From Jiulongibacter sp024742395 (GTDB lineage: Bacteria; Bacteroidota; Bacteroidia; Cytophagales; Spirosomataceae), in contig OZ252236.1 of assembly GCA_965249455.1 (NCBI GenBank), forward strand, positions 558,001 through 622,000: 64,000 nucleotides of DNA, read 5' to 3'. Shown in pieces: positions 25,223-33,682 of this stretch. Both the position numbers and the translations under genes were made by a program. The notes under the pieces are model-generated. The model ran no database searches and was not told the DNA's origin. It was given only the letters and a program-made list of their open reading frames with translations. Within the stretch, counting starts at the first letter, position 1, and every line of letters starts with the position of its first letter.

Positions 25223-26473
25223 ATGAAGAAACTATTTTTGGGAGTTTCGCTTTTAGCAACGTCGCTTTTCGTTTTTACAGGCTGTAAAGACACCAAGCGT
25301 TCTAGCCTTAAGCCTGGCAAAACCAACGGTGCCACTGGCTTATCGTATGGTGATAAAAAGAACGAAGGGTATGAGGTGTCTGATTTTCAAGGCCAACCTA
25401 CTGGTCCTAATTTAGTCTTTATTGAAGGGGGTAGATTTACCATGGGTACGGTAGAAGAGGATATTACCTACAACCGTGACAACCTGGAAAGAACCGTTAC
25501 GGTGGCTTCTTTCTACATGGATGAAACAGAAATCGCCAACATCGATTACCTTTTCTATCTTTATCAGATAGAAAAAGATTCTACAAGAGAGTTTTATGAG
25601 TCTGCTCTACCAGATACTACTGTATGGGCAGATTATATGTCATTTAATGATCAGTACGTAGATCATTATTTACGTTACCCTGGTTTTAGAATGTATCCTG
25701 TGGTAGGTGTATCTTGGGTACAAGCCAATGATTATGCTGCCTGGAGATCTAAAGCTGTTAACCAGGATTTGGCAAATAAAAATTCAGGTGGTAAAAAAGG
25801 TGTTTCACTTCCATTTGGTAAAAAGAAAAAAGGAGCTGAAGGTTTGGCTGAGACTCCGGTGGAATCTGGTGGAAGACCTGCGATCGAATCAGGTTTCGTT
25901 CTTCCTAACTACCGTCTGCCTACAGAAGCTGAGTGGGAATATGCTGCAAAAGCCATGATTGGTACGCAGTATATTGACGAAAACCAATCTAATCAAAGAA
26001 TTTACCCTTGGGATGGTGCTTCTATGAGAAAAGACAGAGGTAAAAACAAAGGTATGATGCAGGCTAACTTTAAACGTGGCCGTGGTGACTATGCCGGTAT
26101 TGCCGGTAAGCAAAACGATGAAAATATCATTACTGCTGAAGTTTATTCATTTGCTCCTAATGATTTTGGTCTTTACAATATGGCAGGAAACGTTAATGAG
26201 TGGGTTTATGACCTTTATCGCCCTAATTCATATCAAGACTTTAATGACTTGAACCCTATTAGACGTAACGATTATCAGGATGAAGAGAAGTTATATGATA
26301 GCAAAAACTTTAACTCGCTGATTACCAATACAGAGAGAGTATACAAAGGCGGAGCCTGGAACGACGTAGCTTATTGGTTATCTCCGGGAACCAGAAGATT
26401 TTTAGATCAGGATTCAGCTACGGCCAGTATTGGCTTCAGATGTGCCATGATCTCTGTGGGTAAGCCACAGTAA
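25223..26473 (+). CDS. gldJ: Gliding motility / T9SS lipoprotein GldJ-like
   Basis: Formylglycine-generating-enzyme-like (SUMF1) lipoprotein, 416 residues, best matching GldJ, an outer-membrane lipoprotein needed for gliding and for stability of the T9SS component GldK. Lipobox FVFTGC gives lipid on C21. SUMF1 features include EGGRFTMGT, ETEIANIDYLFYLYQ, YPVVGVSWVQANDYAAWRS, LPTEAEWEYAAKA, NVNEWVYDLY, RVYKGGAW and GFRCAM. The segment ALPDTTVW...YLRYPGFRMYPVVGVSW is typical of GldJ and separates it from GldK. A Lys-rich insertion (about 190-215) is unusual. No other gld genes adjoin. The T9SS tail on the DUF1501 protein indicates a working secretion system. Confidence 0.85.
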   Translation: MKKLFLGVSLLATSLFVFTGCKDTKRSSLKPGKTNGATGLSYGDKKNEGYEVSDFQGQPTGPNLVFIEGGRFTMGTVEEDITYNRDNLERTVTVASFYMDETEIANIDYLFYLYQIEKDSTREFYESALPDTTVWADYMSFNDQYVDHYLRYPGFRMYPVVGVSWVQANDYAAWRSKAVNQDLANKNSGGKKGVSLPFGKKKKGAEGLAETPVESGGRPAIESGFVLPNYRLPTEAEWEYAAKAMIGTQYIDENQSNQRIYPWDGASMRKDRGKNKGMMQANFKRGRGDYAGIAGKQNDENIITAEVYSFAPNDFGLYNMAGNVNEWVYDLYRPNSYQDFNDLNPIRRNDYQDEEKLYDSKNFNSLITNTERVYKGGAWNDVAYWLSPGTRRFLDQDSATASIGFRCAMISVGKPQ

Positions 26474-26496
26474 GAAATAGTTTAAGGAAATTGTAT

Positions 26497-26526
26497 AAAG
26501 ACCTCTGAGAAATCAGGGGTCTTTTT
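26497..26526. terminator. Terminator between gldJ and comF-like gene
   Basis: AAAGACCTCTGA (26497-26508) pairs with TCAGGGGTCTTT (one G-U), with a GAAA loop, followed by TTTT. It lies between convergent genes and the A-run allows use from both sides. Confidence 0.8.
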
Positions 26527-26529
26527 CGT

Positions 26530-27216
26530 TTAAAGTGCTGCCGCAATGGTTAGAATAGAAAGCTCCTGACAGCCGGCTTTAAGTAATTCTAATCCGGCTA
26601 CTTCCAATGTAGCTCCGGTAGTTAAGACGTCATCTACTAATGCAATTCTCTTGTTTTTGATTAAGTCGGGTTTTTCAACCTCAAAAACACCTTCCATATT
26701 TCTAAATCGTTTAAATCTCGACTTATTCGTTTGCGTTTCGGTAAAACTTACTCTTATAAGTGCTTCTTCGTTATAAGGCACTTGCAGGCTCTCTGACAAT
26801 CCCTTCGCAAAACAATCCGCTTGATTATACCCACGTCGTTTTTTCTTTACGGGATGCAACGGTACACCAATAATCAAGTCAATTTCCTTATCAAAGTCAT
26901 TGGTTTTAAGCTCATTGCCAAACCATTTACCGAGATATACTGCCAGTTCAGTTTTATTTCTATACTTCAATTGATGAAGAATTCGCTGAACAGGTCCATT
27001 TTTAGTAAATTGTAAGAACGAATAAGTATTTTTGACAGGAATTTTGCCCCAGAACTTTTTAGACAAAATTTCTTTTGTAATATCATCAGGGGTAAATTTT
27101 GGTAAGTGAATATGACATGAAACACAAATATGATTTTCATATGGTGTTAATGTATTTTCACAGGCCGCACAAATACGCGGAAAGAAAAGATCTTTGGCTA
27201 AATTAAGTGGATTCAT
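26530..27216 (-). CDS. comF: ComF family phosphoribosyltransferase-like protein
   Basis: 228-residue protein of the ComF family linked to uptake and use of transformed DNA; the activity of the PRTase fold here is unproven. An N-terminal zinc finger has CAACENTLTPYENHICVSC, and the phosphoribosyltransferase PRPP loop is ALVDDVLTTGATLE near the C-terminus. The start at 27216 (MNPLNLAKDLFFPRICAAC) is preferred over 27252, which would overlap the divergent gene at 27229. It converges on gldJ. Confidence 0.88.
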   Translation of the reverse strand: MNPLNLAKDLFFPRICAACENTLTPYENHICVSCHIHLPKFTPDDITKEILSKKFWGKIPVKNTYSFLQFTKNGPVQRILHQLKYRNKTELAVYLGKWFGNELKTNDFDKEIDLIIGVPLHPVKKKRRGYNQADCFAKGLSESLQVPYNEEALIRVSFTETQTNKSRFKRFRNMEGVFEVEKPDLIKNKRIALVDDVLTTGATLEVAGLELLKAGCQELSILTIAAAL

Positions 27217-27228
27217 TGAGAGAAATTT

Positions 27229-27594
27229 ATGACTAAAAATACTGATAGTCAAGAAATTGAGGAAAAATGGAAGAAAGTGATGTCTTTCTTTGAACAGAGT
27301 GTTGGTAAAAAACCATCAGATCTGAAGGCTGTATTGTTTCTAATAGGTCTTCAGGAACTTGGTGAAGGACCTCAACATTTTACCAAAGAACAAAAACAAG
27401 ATTTAATACATATTGCCACATGCAAAGTACTGAGTCAGGGTGGCTATTATACCCTTCTTGGTAAAGATGAAGAAGGGTGGCCACATTGGGAGCTGGTGAA
27501 CATACTACCTCCTTTTGACTTGTTTTCACAGGAAACTTTATTAAAACATTACGTAATACAATACTTTAAAACGGAAATAGGCCTACATATTTAA
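27229..27594 (+). CDS. Conserved small protein of unknown function
   Basis: 121 residues, soluble, acidic, no signal peptide. I do not recognise a named domain. It has an N-terminal amphipathic helix (EIEEKWKKVMSFFEQ), a central LFLIGLQELGEGPQHFTKEQKQDLIHIATCKVLS segment spanning two helices, and a C-terminal aromatic part with GWPHWELVN. The gene is divergent from comF (12-base gap after start correction) and ends two bases before xth, so it is co-transcribed with the DNA-repair nuclease; the start at 27229 gives a full-length product. Confidence 0.7.
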   Translation: MTKNTDSQEIEEKWKKVMSFFEQSVGKKPSDLKAVLFLIGLQELGEGPQHFTKEQKQDLIHIATCKVLSQGGYYTLLGKDEEGWPHWELVNILPPFDLFSQETLLKHYVIQYFKTEIGLHI

Positions 27595-27596
27595 TA

Positions 27597-28361
27597 ATGA
27601 GAATTTTTACCTTTAACGTAAACGGAATAAGAGCTGCAATTAAGAAAGGATTATTGGAATGGCTTCAATCAGAAAGTCCTGATGTTCTGTGTCTTCAGGA
27701 GATTAAACTACATGAAACGGATCTTGTTCAGCCTGATTTTGAAGCTCTTGGCTATGAATGTTATTGGTATCCTGCACAAAAAAAGGGGTATAGCGGCGTG
27801 GCTATTCTGACAAAAGTGAGCCCGAAAAAAGTAGAATATGGAATGAATGTAGAGCTTTTTGATTTTGAAGGTCGCGTTATTTCTACAGAATTTGACCAAT
27901 TCAAACTCATTTGTGCCTATTTTCCTTCCGGGACAACAGGAGATATCAGACAAGATATTAAAATGAGTTTTCTCAACGATATACAAGGTTATATTACTGA
28001 GCAAAAGAAGATTCATAAGAATATTTTGCTTTGCGGTGATGTAAACATTTGCCATAAAGCTATTGATATTCATAATCCGGTAAGTAATAAAAACAGTTCA
28101 GGTTTTTTGCCTGAAGAAAGAGAATGGGTAGGGCAGTTTCTTGATACTGGGTTTACTGATACCTTCAGACATTTTAACAACGAGCCCGATCATTATACGT
28201 GGTGGTCTTACAGAGCCGGAGCCAGAGGAAATAACAAGGGATGGCGTATAGATTACTTTTTTGCTTCTGAAGAAATGAACGATTTACTGACTGACTCAAA
28301 AATTCATCCGGATGTAGTTATGTCAGATCACTGTCCTGTTTCGTTAACATTGAAGACTTAA
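27597..28361 (+). CDS. xth: Exodeoxyribonuclease III (AP endonuclease)
   Basis: Exonuclease III-type enzyme cutting abasic sites in base-excision repair, 254 residues. Catalytic motifs are NVNGIRA (7-13), LQEIK with the metal-binding Glu (about 35-39), GDVNI with Asp/Asn, GWRIDYFF and the terminal SDHCPV with the catalytic Asp-His. It sits two bases after the small hypothetical gene and 10 bases before the DUF4175 gene, so the three probably form one transcript. A perfect 14-base palindrome spans the junction with DUF4175. Confidence 0.95.
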   Translation: MRIFTFNVNGIRAAIKKGLLEWLQSESPDVLCLQEIKLHETDLVQPDFEALGYECYWYPAQKKGYSGVAILTKVSPKKVEYGMNVELFDFEGRVISTEFDQFKLICAYFPSGTTGDIRQDIKMSFLNDIQGYITEQKKIHKNILLCGDVNICHKAIDIHNPVSNKNSSGFLPEEREWVGQFLDTGFTDTFRHFNNEPDHYTWWSYRAGARGNNKGWRIDYFFASEEMNDLLTDSKIHPDVVMSDHCPVSLTLKT

Positions 28362-28371
28362 TAAGCTTATT

Positions 28372-31300
28372 ATGAGCAATTCCATAGATATTCTCAATGA
28401 TAAAATTGAGGAATACAAAAGCAAGTATTATAAAAACCAGCTGATAAAGGGTCTCTTACTTTCTGTAGGCTTGGTGCTTTCGGCCTTCCTATTCGTTAAT
28501 TTTATTGAGTATTTTGGTCGCTTTGGCAGTGTATTCAGAGGTTTACTGCTACTTATACTAATAGGTACGGCAGTTTATACGTTAGTTTTCCTAATTGGTA
28601 AGCCTTTGCTTTATTTCTTCAAATTGAAACAAGGTGTAAGCAATTCAGACGCTGCTCAGGATATTGGAAAATTCTTCCCTGAAATAGGTGATAAGTTACT
28701 CAATACATTACAGTTATCATCTACTGCCTCTAAAGATAATGCCTTATTATTGGCCAGTATCGAGCAAAAAAGCAGTAAGCTTAAGTTTTATCAATTCTCA
28801 GATGCCGTAAATCTGGGAGAGAATAAGAAATACTTGAAATATGCTTTACCGCCAGTTGTTCTTCTTTTGTTTATTTCTGCTATTTCTCCTTCTTTTTTCA
28901 AAAGCAGCGAACGCATAATAAATTTTCGTCAGGAGTTTGTAGAAGAAGCCCCTTTTGAATTTGTACTGGAAAACGAAAATTTGAATGCTTTCAGAAACGA
29001 AGATTTCAATCTAAAATTAAAATTAGAAGGAGATGCCATTCCTGATGAAGTATACCTGGTCTATAATGACAGAAGGTTCAGGATGAATTCAGTAGAAGGT
29101 GGAAGTTCTAATGAATATGAATATGTCTTTAACAAATTACAAAACAATGTCTCTTTCAATTTCCAAGCTTCTGGTTTTGATTCTGAAAAGCATGAAATTA
29201 GCCTTTTAAACAAGCCCGAGCTCCTTTCTTTTGATGTAATAGCCAATTACCCCAGTTATCTTAACAAAAAGGCTGAGAGGCTGCAAAACGTAGGAAATTT
29301 GATTGTTCCGGAGGGAACAAATCTTAAATGGATTTTTAAAACTCAATATGCCGACTCATTATCAGTAGTCTTTGATACGAAAACAGTCTCAAAAGCTGTA
29401 AGAAACAATAGCAATGAGTATTCGTTTGTTAAAAACCTAAGACAATCATCTGATTATCAAGTTATTATAAAAAATAATTTGGTCCAATCTGATCAAAGCA
29501 TAGATTATTATATAAATGTTATTACCGATCAGTTTCCAAAAATTCAACTGGAGCAGATAAAAGACACCACGCTCTATAACTATATAGCTTTTGGTGGAAA
29601 TATCTCTGATGACTATGGTTTCTCCGATTTTAAACTGAAATACAAAAAGAAAGGAGAGGAAAATAAAGATTATAAATCTGTGCCTATTGCTTTTAACAAA
29701 AGCCAGCTGTCTCAAACTTTCTTTCATCAGTTTGATCTTAATAAACTTGGCCTACAACAGGAAGACCAAATTGAGTACTATTTGGAACTATGGGACAATG
29801 ATGGTGTCAACGGAGCCAAATCTGTTAAATCCTCTTTAATGACTTTTGGTTTACCTTCTACCGAGAAGTTTGATGAAGAAGTAGATAAGCAGATAGAGAA
29901 TACTGAAGACAAAATGGAAGATCTTCTGAAGAAATCAAAAGATTTAAAGAAGAGCATGTCAGACCTTGATAAAACTCTAAAAACGAAAAAACAGATTGAT
30001 TATCAAGATAAAAAGAAACTGGAAGACCTTCTAAAGAAACGTCAACAAATGATGGAAGACCTGCAAGAATTGCAAAAGCAATTCGACAAAATGCAGGAAA
30101 AGCAAAACAGATTTCAACAGCAGAGCCCTGAAACACAGCAAAAGATGGAGCAGTTACAACAAATGCTAAATGAGCTGATGAAAGATGAAGAAAGTGAACT
30201 CTTCAAACAGATGGAAGAAATGCTAGAGAAGAATGAAACTGATAAAATGATGGATCAGCTTCAAAAGATGAAAGATCAGGAAAGAAACCTGGACAGAGAT
30301 ATTGACCGTACTCTGAAGCTATTCAAAAATATGCAGCTTAAACAGAAAGTTGAACAAGCCTCTAAAGAACTTGAAGAACTGGCTGAGAAACAAGAAAAAT
30401 TAGCTGAGAAAACTGAACAAACTAAAAAAGAAGATAAAGCGGCTAATGAAGATCTTAAAAAAGAACAAGAAAAGTTAGCTGAGAAATTTGAGGAGAAGAA
30501 AGATAAACTCAAAGAAATAGAAAAGCTAAGTAAAGAATTAAGAAAGGAAACAGATACCCAAAAAGAGAAGCAAGAAGAGATTTCTGAAGATCAGGAAAAA
30601 GCAGAGGAACAACTAAAAAATCAAGAGAATAAAGAGTCCTCTAAATCACAGAAAAAGGCGGCCAAAAATATGAAGGCAATGTCTCAGCAAATGAAGCAAC
30701 AAATGCAATCTGCTGAAATGAAACAGCTAGATCTTGATATGGATGCCTTACGTGCTATTCTTGAAAATCTTGTAACACTTTCATTTGATCAGGAAAAGCT
30801 GATGAAAGAATTTAAAGGTCTTTCAAAATCTGACCCGAGGTTTGTGGACCTATCCCAGAATCAGTTGAAACTTGTAGATGATGCCAAAGTAATAGAGGAT
30901 AGTCTTTATTCCTTGGCTCAGCGTGTTATGCAAATCGAGAGCTTCGTTACCAAAGAAGTAACCCAAATGAAGAATAGCATGGATGAATCTATCGCCCTTT
31001 TGAAAGAGCGTGATTTACCAAAAGCCTCTGCCAAACAGCAATTCTCAATGACCTCCATTAATAATCTTGCCTTACTATTGAGTGATACTTTTCAGCAGAT
31101 GCAGGATATGATGGCCATGTCTATGCCGGGAAGCGGGAAAGGGGGAAAGTCAGGTAAAATGCCCATGCCAGGTGCTGGAGAATCACAACAAAAGCTTAAT
31201 GAGAGAATGAAAGGGCTTGGAAAGGAATCTGTAAAGGGACAAAAAGGACTTTCGGAAGAACTAGCTAAAATAGCAGGGGAGCAAGCAAAAATCAGAAAAC

Positions 31301-31677
31301 AATTGAAAGAAATGCAGGAGCAATTAAACGGCACCGAAATGGGTAAAAAACTAGGTGGTGAATTACAGCAATTGCAAAAACAAATGGATGATACAGAAAA
31401 CGATCTTATAAATAAGCGGATAACTCCGGCATTATTTAAGCGTCAACAGAACATTGAAACAAGACTATTAGAAGCTGAAAAAGCTATCAAAGAACAGGAG
31501 TTAGATACGAAACGAAAATCAAAAACAGCCTTAGAATTCGAACGACCATCACCTCCATCTTTAGAAAACTTCTTGAAAGAAAAGCAAAAACAGCAAGAAT
31601 TAATCAGGACTACACCTCCTAATTTTACCCCATTTTATAAACAAGAAACAGATAATTACTTTAAGCGATTGAACTAA
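28372..31677 (+). CDS. DUF4175 family membrane/coiled-coil protein
   Basis: 1101-residue protein of the Bacteroidota DUF4175 type. The N-terminus has two membrane helices (about 24-45 and 55-78) and a third near 160 (ALPPVVLLLFISAI), followed by a beta-rich extracytoplasmic region (about 185-490) and then a very long charged coiled coil from about 505 to 800 rich in Lys/Glu/Gln (e.g. EELAEKQEKLAEKTEQ). A Met/Gly-rich segment follows near 910-940 and further coils to the end. Function unknown; it probably spans the envelope. A strong terminator follows. Confidence 0.85.
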   Translation: MSNSIDILNDKIEEYKSKYYKNQLIKGLLLSVGLVLSAFLFVNFIEYFGRFGSVFRGLLLLILIGTAVYTLVFLIGKPLLYFFKLKQGVSNSDAAQDIGKFFPEIGDKLLNTLQLSSTASKDNALLLASIEQKSSKLKFYQFSDAVNLGENKKYLKYALPPVVLLLFISAISPSFFKSSERIINFRQEFVEEAPFEFVLENENLNAFRNEDFNLKLKLEGDAIPDEVYLVYNDRRFRMNSVEGGSSNEYEYVFNKLQNNVSFNFQASGFDSEKHEISLLNKPELLSFDVIANYPSYLNKKAERLQNVGNLIVPEGTNLKWIFKTQYADSLSVVFDTKTVSKAVRNNSNEYSFVKNLRQSSDYQVIIKNNLVQSDQSIDYYINVITDQFPKIQLEQIKDTTLYNYIAFGGNISDDYGFSDFKLKYKKKGEENKDYKSVPIAFNKSQLSQTFFHQFDLNKLGLQQEDQIEYYLELWDNDGVNGAKSVKSSLMTFGLPSTEKFDEEVDKQIENTEDKMEDLLKKSKDLKKSMSDLDKTLKTKKQIDYQDKKKLEDLLKKRQQMMEDLQELQKQFDKMQEKQNRFQQQSPETQQKMEQLQQMLNELMKDEESELFKQMEEMLEKNETDKMMDQLQKMKDQERNLDRDIDRTLKLFKNMQLKQKVEQASKELEELAEKQEKLAEKTEQTKKEDKAANEDLKKEQEKLAEKFEEKKDKLKEIEKLSKELRKETDTQKEKQEEISEDQEKAEEQLKNQENKESSKSQKKAAKNMKAMSQQMKQQMQSAEMKQLDLDMDALRAILENLVTLSFDQEKLMKEFKGLSKSDPRFVDLSQNQLKLVDDAKVIEDSLYSLAQRVMQIESFVTKEVTQMKNSMDESIALLKERDLPKASAKQQFSMTSINNLALLLSDTFQQMQDMMAMSMPGSGKGGKSGKMPMPGAGESQQKLNERMKGLGKESVKGQKGLSEELAKIAGEQAKIRKQLKEMQEQLNGTEMGKKLGGELQQLQKQMDDTENDLINKRITPALFKRQQNIETRLLEAEKAIKEQELDTKRKSKTALEFERPSPPSLENFLKEKQKQQELIRTTPPNFTPFYKQETDNYFKRLN

Positions 31678-31697
31678 CTATCTCTGTATTTTATAAT

Positions 31698-31730
31698 AAA
31701 TAGGCGGTTCAAAACACCGCCTATTTTAAT
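31698..31730 (+). terminator. Terminator after DUF4175 gene
   Basis: Eleven-base perfect stem AAATAGGCGGT (31698-31708) and ACCGCCTATTT (31716-31726), seven-base loop, then T-rich sequence. The -7 box of mnmG overlaps its 3' flank. Confidence 0.85.
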
Positions 31731-31734
31731 TTTG
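31727..31734 (+). promoter_or_regulatory. -7 box of mnmG promoter
   Basis: TAATTTTG matches TAnnTTTG. Transcription would begin near 31741, giving a ~70-base leader that contains two parS-like palindromes before the ATG at 31811. No clear -33 TTTG was found because the terminator occupies that position. Confidence 0.5.
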
Positions 31735-31748
31735 TTCAACTAATTTAA

Positions 31749-31765
31749 TGTTTCCACGTGAAACA
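31749..31765. promoter_or_regulatory. Degenerate parS-like site
   Basis: TGTTTCCACGTGAAACA has the CACGTG core and both outer arms of the parS form TGTTTCACGTGAAACA, with one extra C on the left. It lies 21 bases from the better site at 31786. Confidence 0.45.
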
Positions 31766-31785
31766 CTTAATGCGAAAATAATAGA

Positions 31786-31801
31786 CGTTCCACGTGGAAC
31801 A
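31786..31801. promoter_or_regulatory. parS-like ParB-binding site (near-consensus)
   Basis: The 16-mer CGTTCCACGTGGAACA contains a perfect 14-base palindrome GTTCCACGTGGAAC and differs from the parS form TGTTCCACGTGGAACA by its first base only. It lies in the mnmG leader, about 3.5 kb from the putative oriC. ParB sites of this form mark origin-proximal DNA in many bacteria. Confidence 0.7.
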
Positions 31802-31810
31802 CCAAAGAAT

Positions 31811-33673
31811 ATGTTTCCTAAATATGATGTAATAGTAGTAGGGGCAGGACACGCAGGATGCGAGGCCGCTCATGCTGCAGCTACAATGGGTTCAAAGGTT
31901 CTACTTGTTACTATGAACCTACAAACCATTGCACAAATGTCATGTAACCCAGCAATGGGTGGTGTGGCAAAAGGACAAATTGTACGCGAAATTGACGCCT
32001 TAGGCGGAATGTCAGGAATTGTATCTGATAAAACAATGATACAATTTAGAATGCTTAATAGATCAAAAGGACCCGCTATGTGGAGTCCGAGATGTCAAAG
32101 TGATCGATTTAGGTTTTCAGAAGAATGGAGATGGATTCTCGAAGCAAATCCAAATATTGACTTCTGGCAAGAAATGGCAACAGGCCTAATAGTGGAAGAT
32201 GGTAAAGCTATTGGTGTTAAAACCTCATTAGGACTTGAAATAAAAGCTAACGCTGTAGTGCTAACCAACGGAACATTCCTTAATGGACTTATTCATATTG
32301 GCGAAAAGAATTTTGGTGGCGGAAGGGCAGGAGAGAAAGCATCCATTGGAATTACAGCAGACTTGATAAATCTTGGATTTGAAGCCGGAAGAATGAAAAC
32401 CGGTACACCACCAAGAGTCGATAAACGCTCCATTGATTTCTCAAAAATGGAAGAACAACTTGGTGATGATCAACCAGAGAAATTTTCCTACACAGATACC
32501 AAACCTCTTTCAAAGCAAAGAAGTTGTTGGATTACATACACCAATCAAGAAGTACACGATGAACTAAAAAAAGGCTTTGATAAATCGCCTATGTTTAACG
32601 GTAGAATAAGAGGACTTGGTCCAAGATACTGTCCTTCGGTTGAAGATAAAATAAACCGATTTGCAGATAAAGACCGTCATCAAATCTTCCTTGAACCGGA
32701 AGGATGGGATACAGTTGAAATGTATGTAAATGGCTTTTCAACTTCACTTCCAGAAGACATTCAATATGCCGCTATAAGAAAAATACCTGGCTTCGAAAAT
32801 GTAAAAATGTTTCGTCCTGGTTATGCCATAGAGTATGACTACTTCCCACCTACACAATTAAAACAAAGTCTTGAAACGAAACTTGTACCAAACTTATATT
32901 TTGCCGGTCAAATTAATGGCACCACTGGATATGAAGAAGCAGCTTCTCAAGGCTTAATGGCAGGTATTAATGCACACTTAAAATGTCACAATAAAGAGCC
33001 ATTCATCTTAAAGAGAAACGAAGCCTATATCGGCGTACTTATTGATGACCTTATAAATAAAGGTACTGATGAACCGTATAGAATGTTTACTTCAAGAGCA
33101 GAGTTCAGAACCCTACTAAGGCAAGACAATGCAGATATAAGACTAACACCTAAAGCCCATGCTATAGGATTAGCCTCTCAAGAAAGACTGGATAAAGTTC
33201 TTTTAAAAATTCACCAAGCAGACGAAATATATACCTTTTTAGAAAAAAGTAAAATAGACCCTCAAGAGGCAAATGAGTTTTTAGAAAAAAATAAATCTTC
33301 CTTATTAAAAGAAAGAAGTACACTCTATAATCTTCTTAAAAGGCCTGAAATGAATATTAATCTATTAAAGGATCTTTCAAACGATTTATCAAACTACTTA
33401 AATACAATGCATCCCGCCTCCGTAGAACAGGCAGAAATTAAAGTTAAGTATGAAAGATACATAGAAAAAGAACTTCAAATGGCTGAAAAAATGAACAGAT
33501 TAGAAGATCTCTCTATAAATCCTGAATTTGACTACCACAAACTAACTTCACTTTCCATTGAGGCTAGAAACAAACTTAGTCATATTAAACCTAGTACTTT
33601 AGGACAAGCATCTCGTATAAGTGGTGTTTCACCTGCTGATATTTCTGTATTAATGATATTTCTTGGTAGATAA
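31811..33673 (+). CDS. mnmG: tRNA uridine-5-carboxymethylaminomethyl modification enzyme MnmG
   Basis: FAD-dependent enzyme that, with MnmE, installs the cmnm5 group on wobble uridine of several tRNAs. The start at 31811 (MFPKYDVIVVGAGHAGCEAA) gives 620 residues, normal for the family; the longer frame from 31748 would translate the parS-like sites. The FAD-binding GAGHAGCE is at 10-17; CNPAMGGVAKGQIVREIDAL, LTNGTFLNGLIHIG, GRMKTGTPPR and GYAIEYDYFPPTQL are signature blocks, and the C-terminal helical MnmE-binding domain ends with ISGVSPADISVLMIFLGR. gidA/mnmG is a classical origin neighbour. A 16-base palindrome overlaps the stop. Confidence 0.97.
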   Translation: MFPKYDVIVVGAGHAGCEAAHAAATMGSKVLLVTMNLQTIAQMSCNPAMGGVAKGQIVREIDALGGMSGIVSDKTMIQFRMLNRSKGPAMWSPRCQSDRFRFSEEWRWILEANPNIDFWQEMATGLIVEDGKAIGVKTSLGLEIKANAVVLTNGTFLNGLIHIGEKNFGGGRAGEKASIGITADLINLGFEAGRMKTGTPPRVDKRSIDFSKMEEQLGDDQPEKFSYTDTKPLSKQRSCWITYTNQEVHDELKKGFDKSPMFNGRIRGLGPRYCPSVEDKINRFADKDRHQIFLEPEGWDTVEMYVNGFSTSLPEDIQYAAIRKIPGFENVKMFRPGYAIEYDYFPPTQLKQSLETKLVPNLYFAGQINGTTGYEEAASQGLMAGINAHLKCHNKEPFILKRNEAYIGVLIDDLINKGTDEPYRMFTSRAEFRTLLRQDNADIRLTPKAHAIGLASQERLDKVLLKIHQADEIYTFLEKSKIDPQEANEFLEKNKSSLLKERSTLYNLLKRPEMNINLLKDLSNDLSNYLNTMHPASVEQAEIKVKYERYIEKELQMAEKMNRLEDLSINPEFDYHKLTSLSIEARNKLSHIKPSTLGQASRISGVSPADISVLMIFLGR

Positions 33674-33682
33674 GCTTATCTA

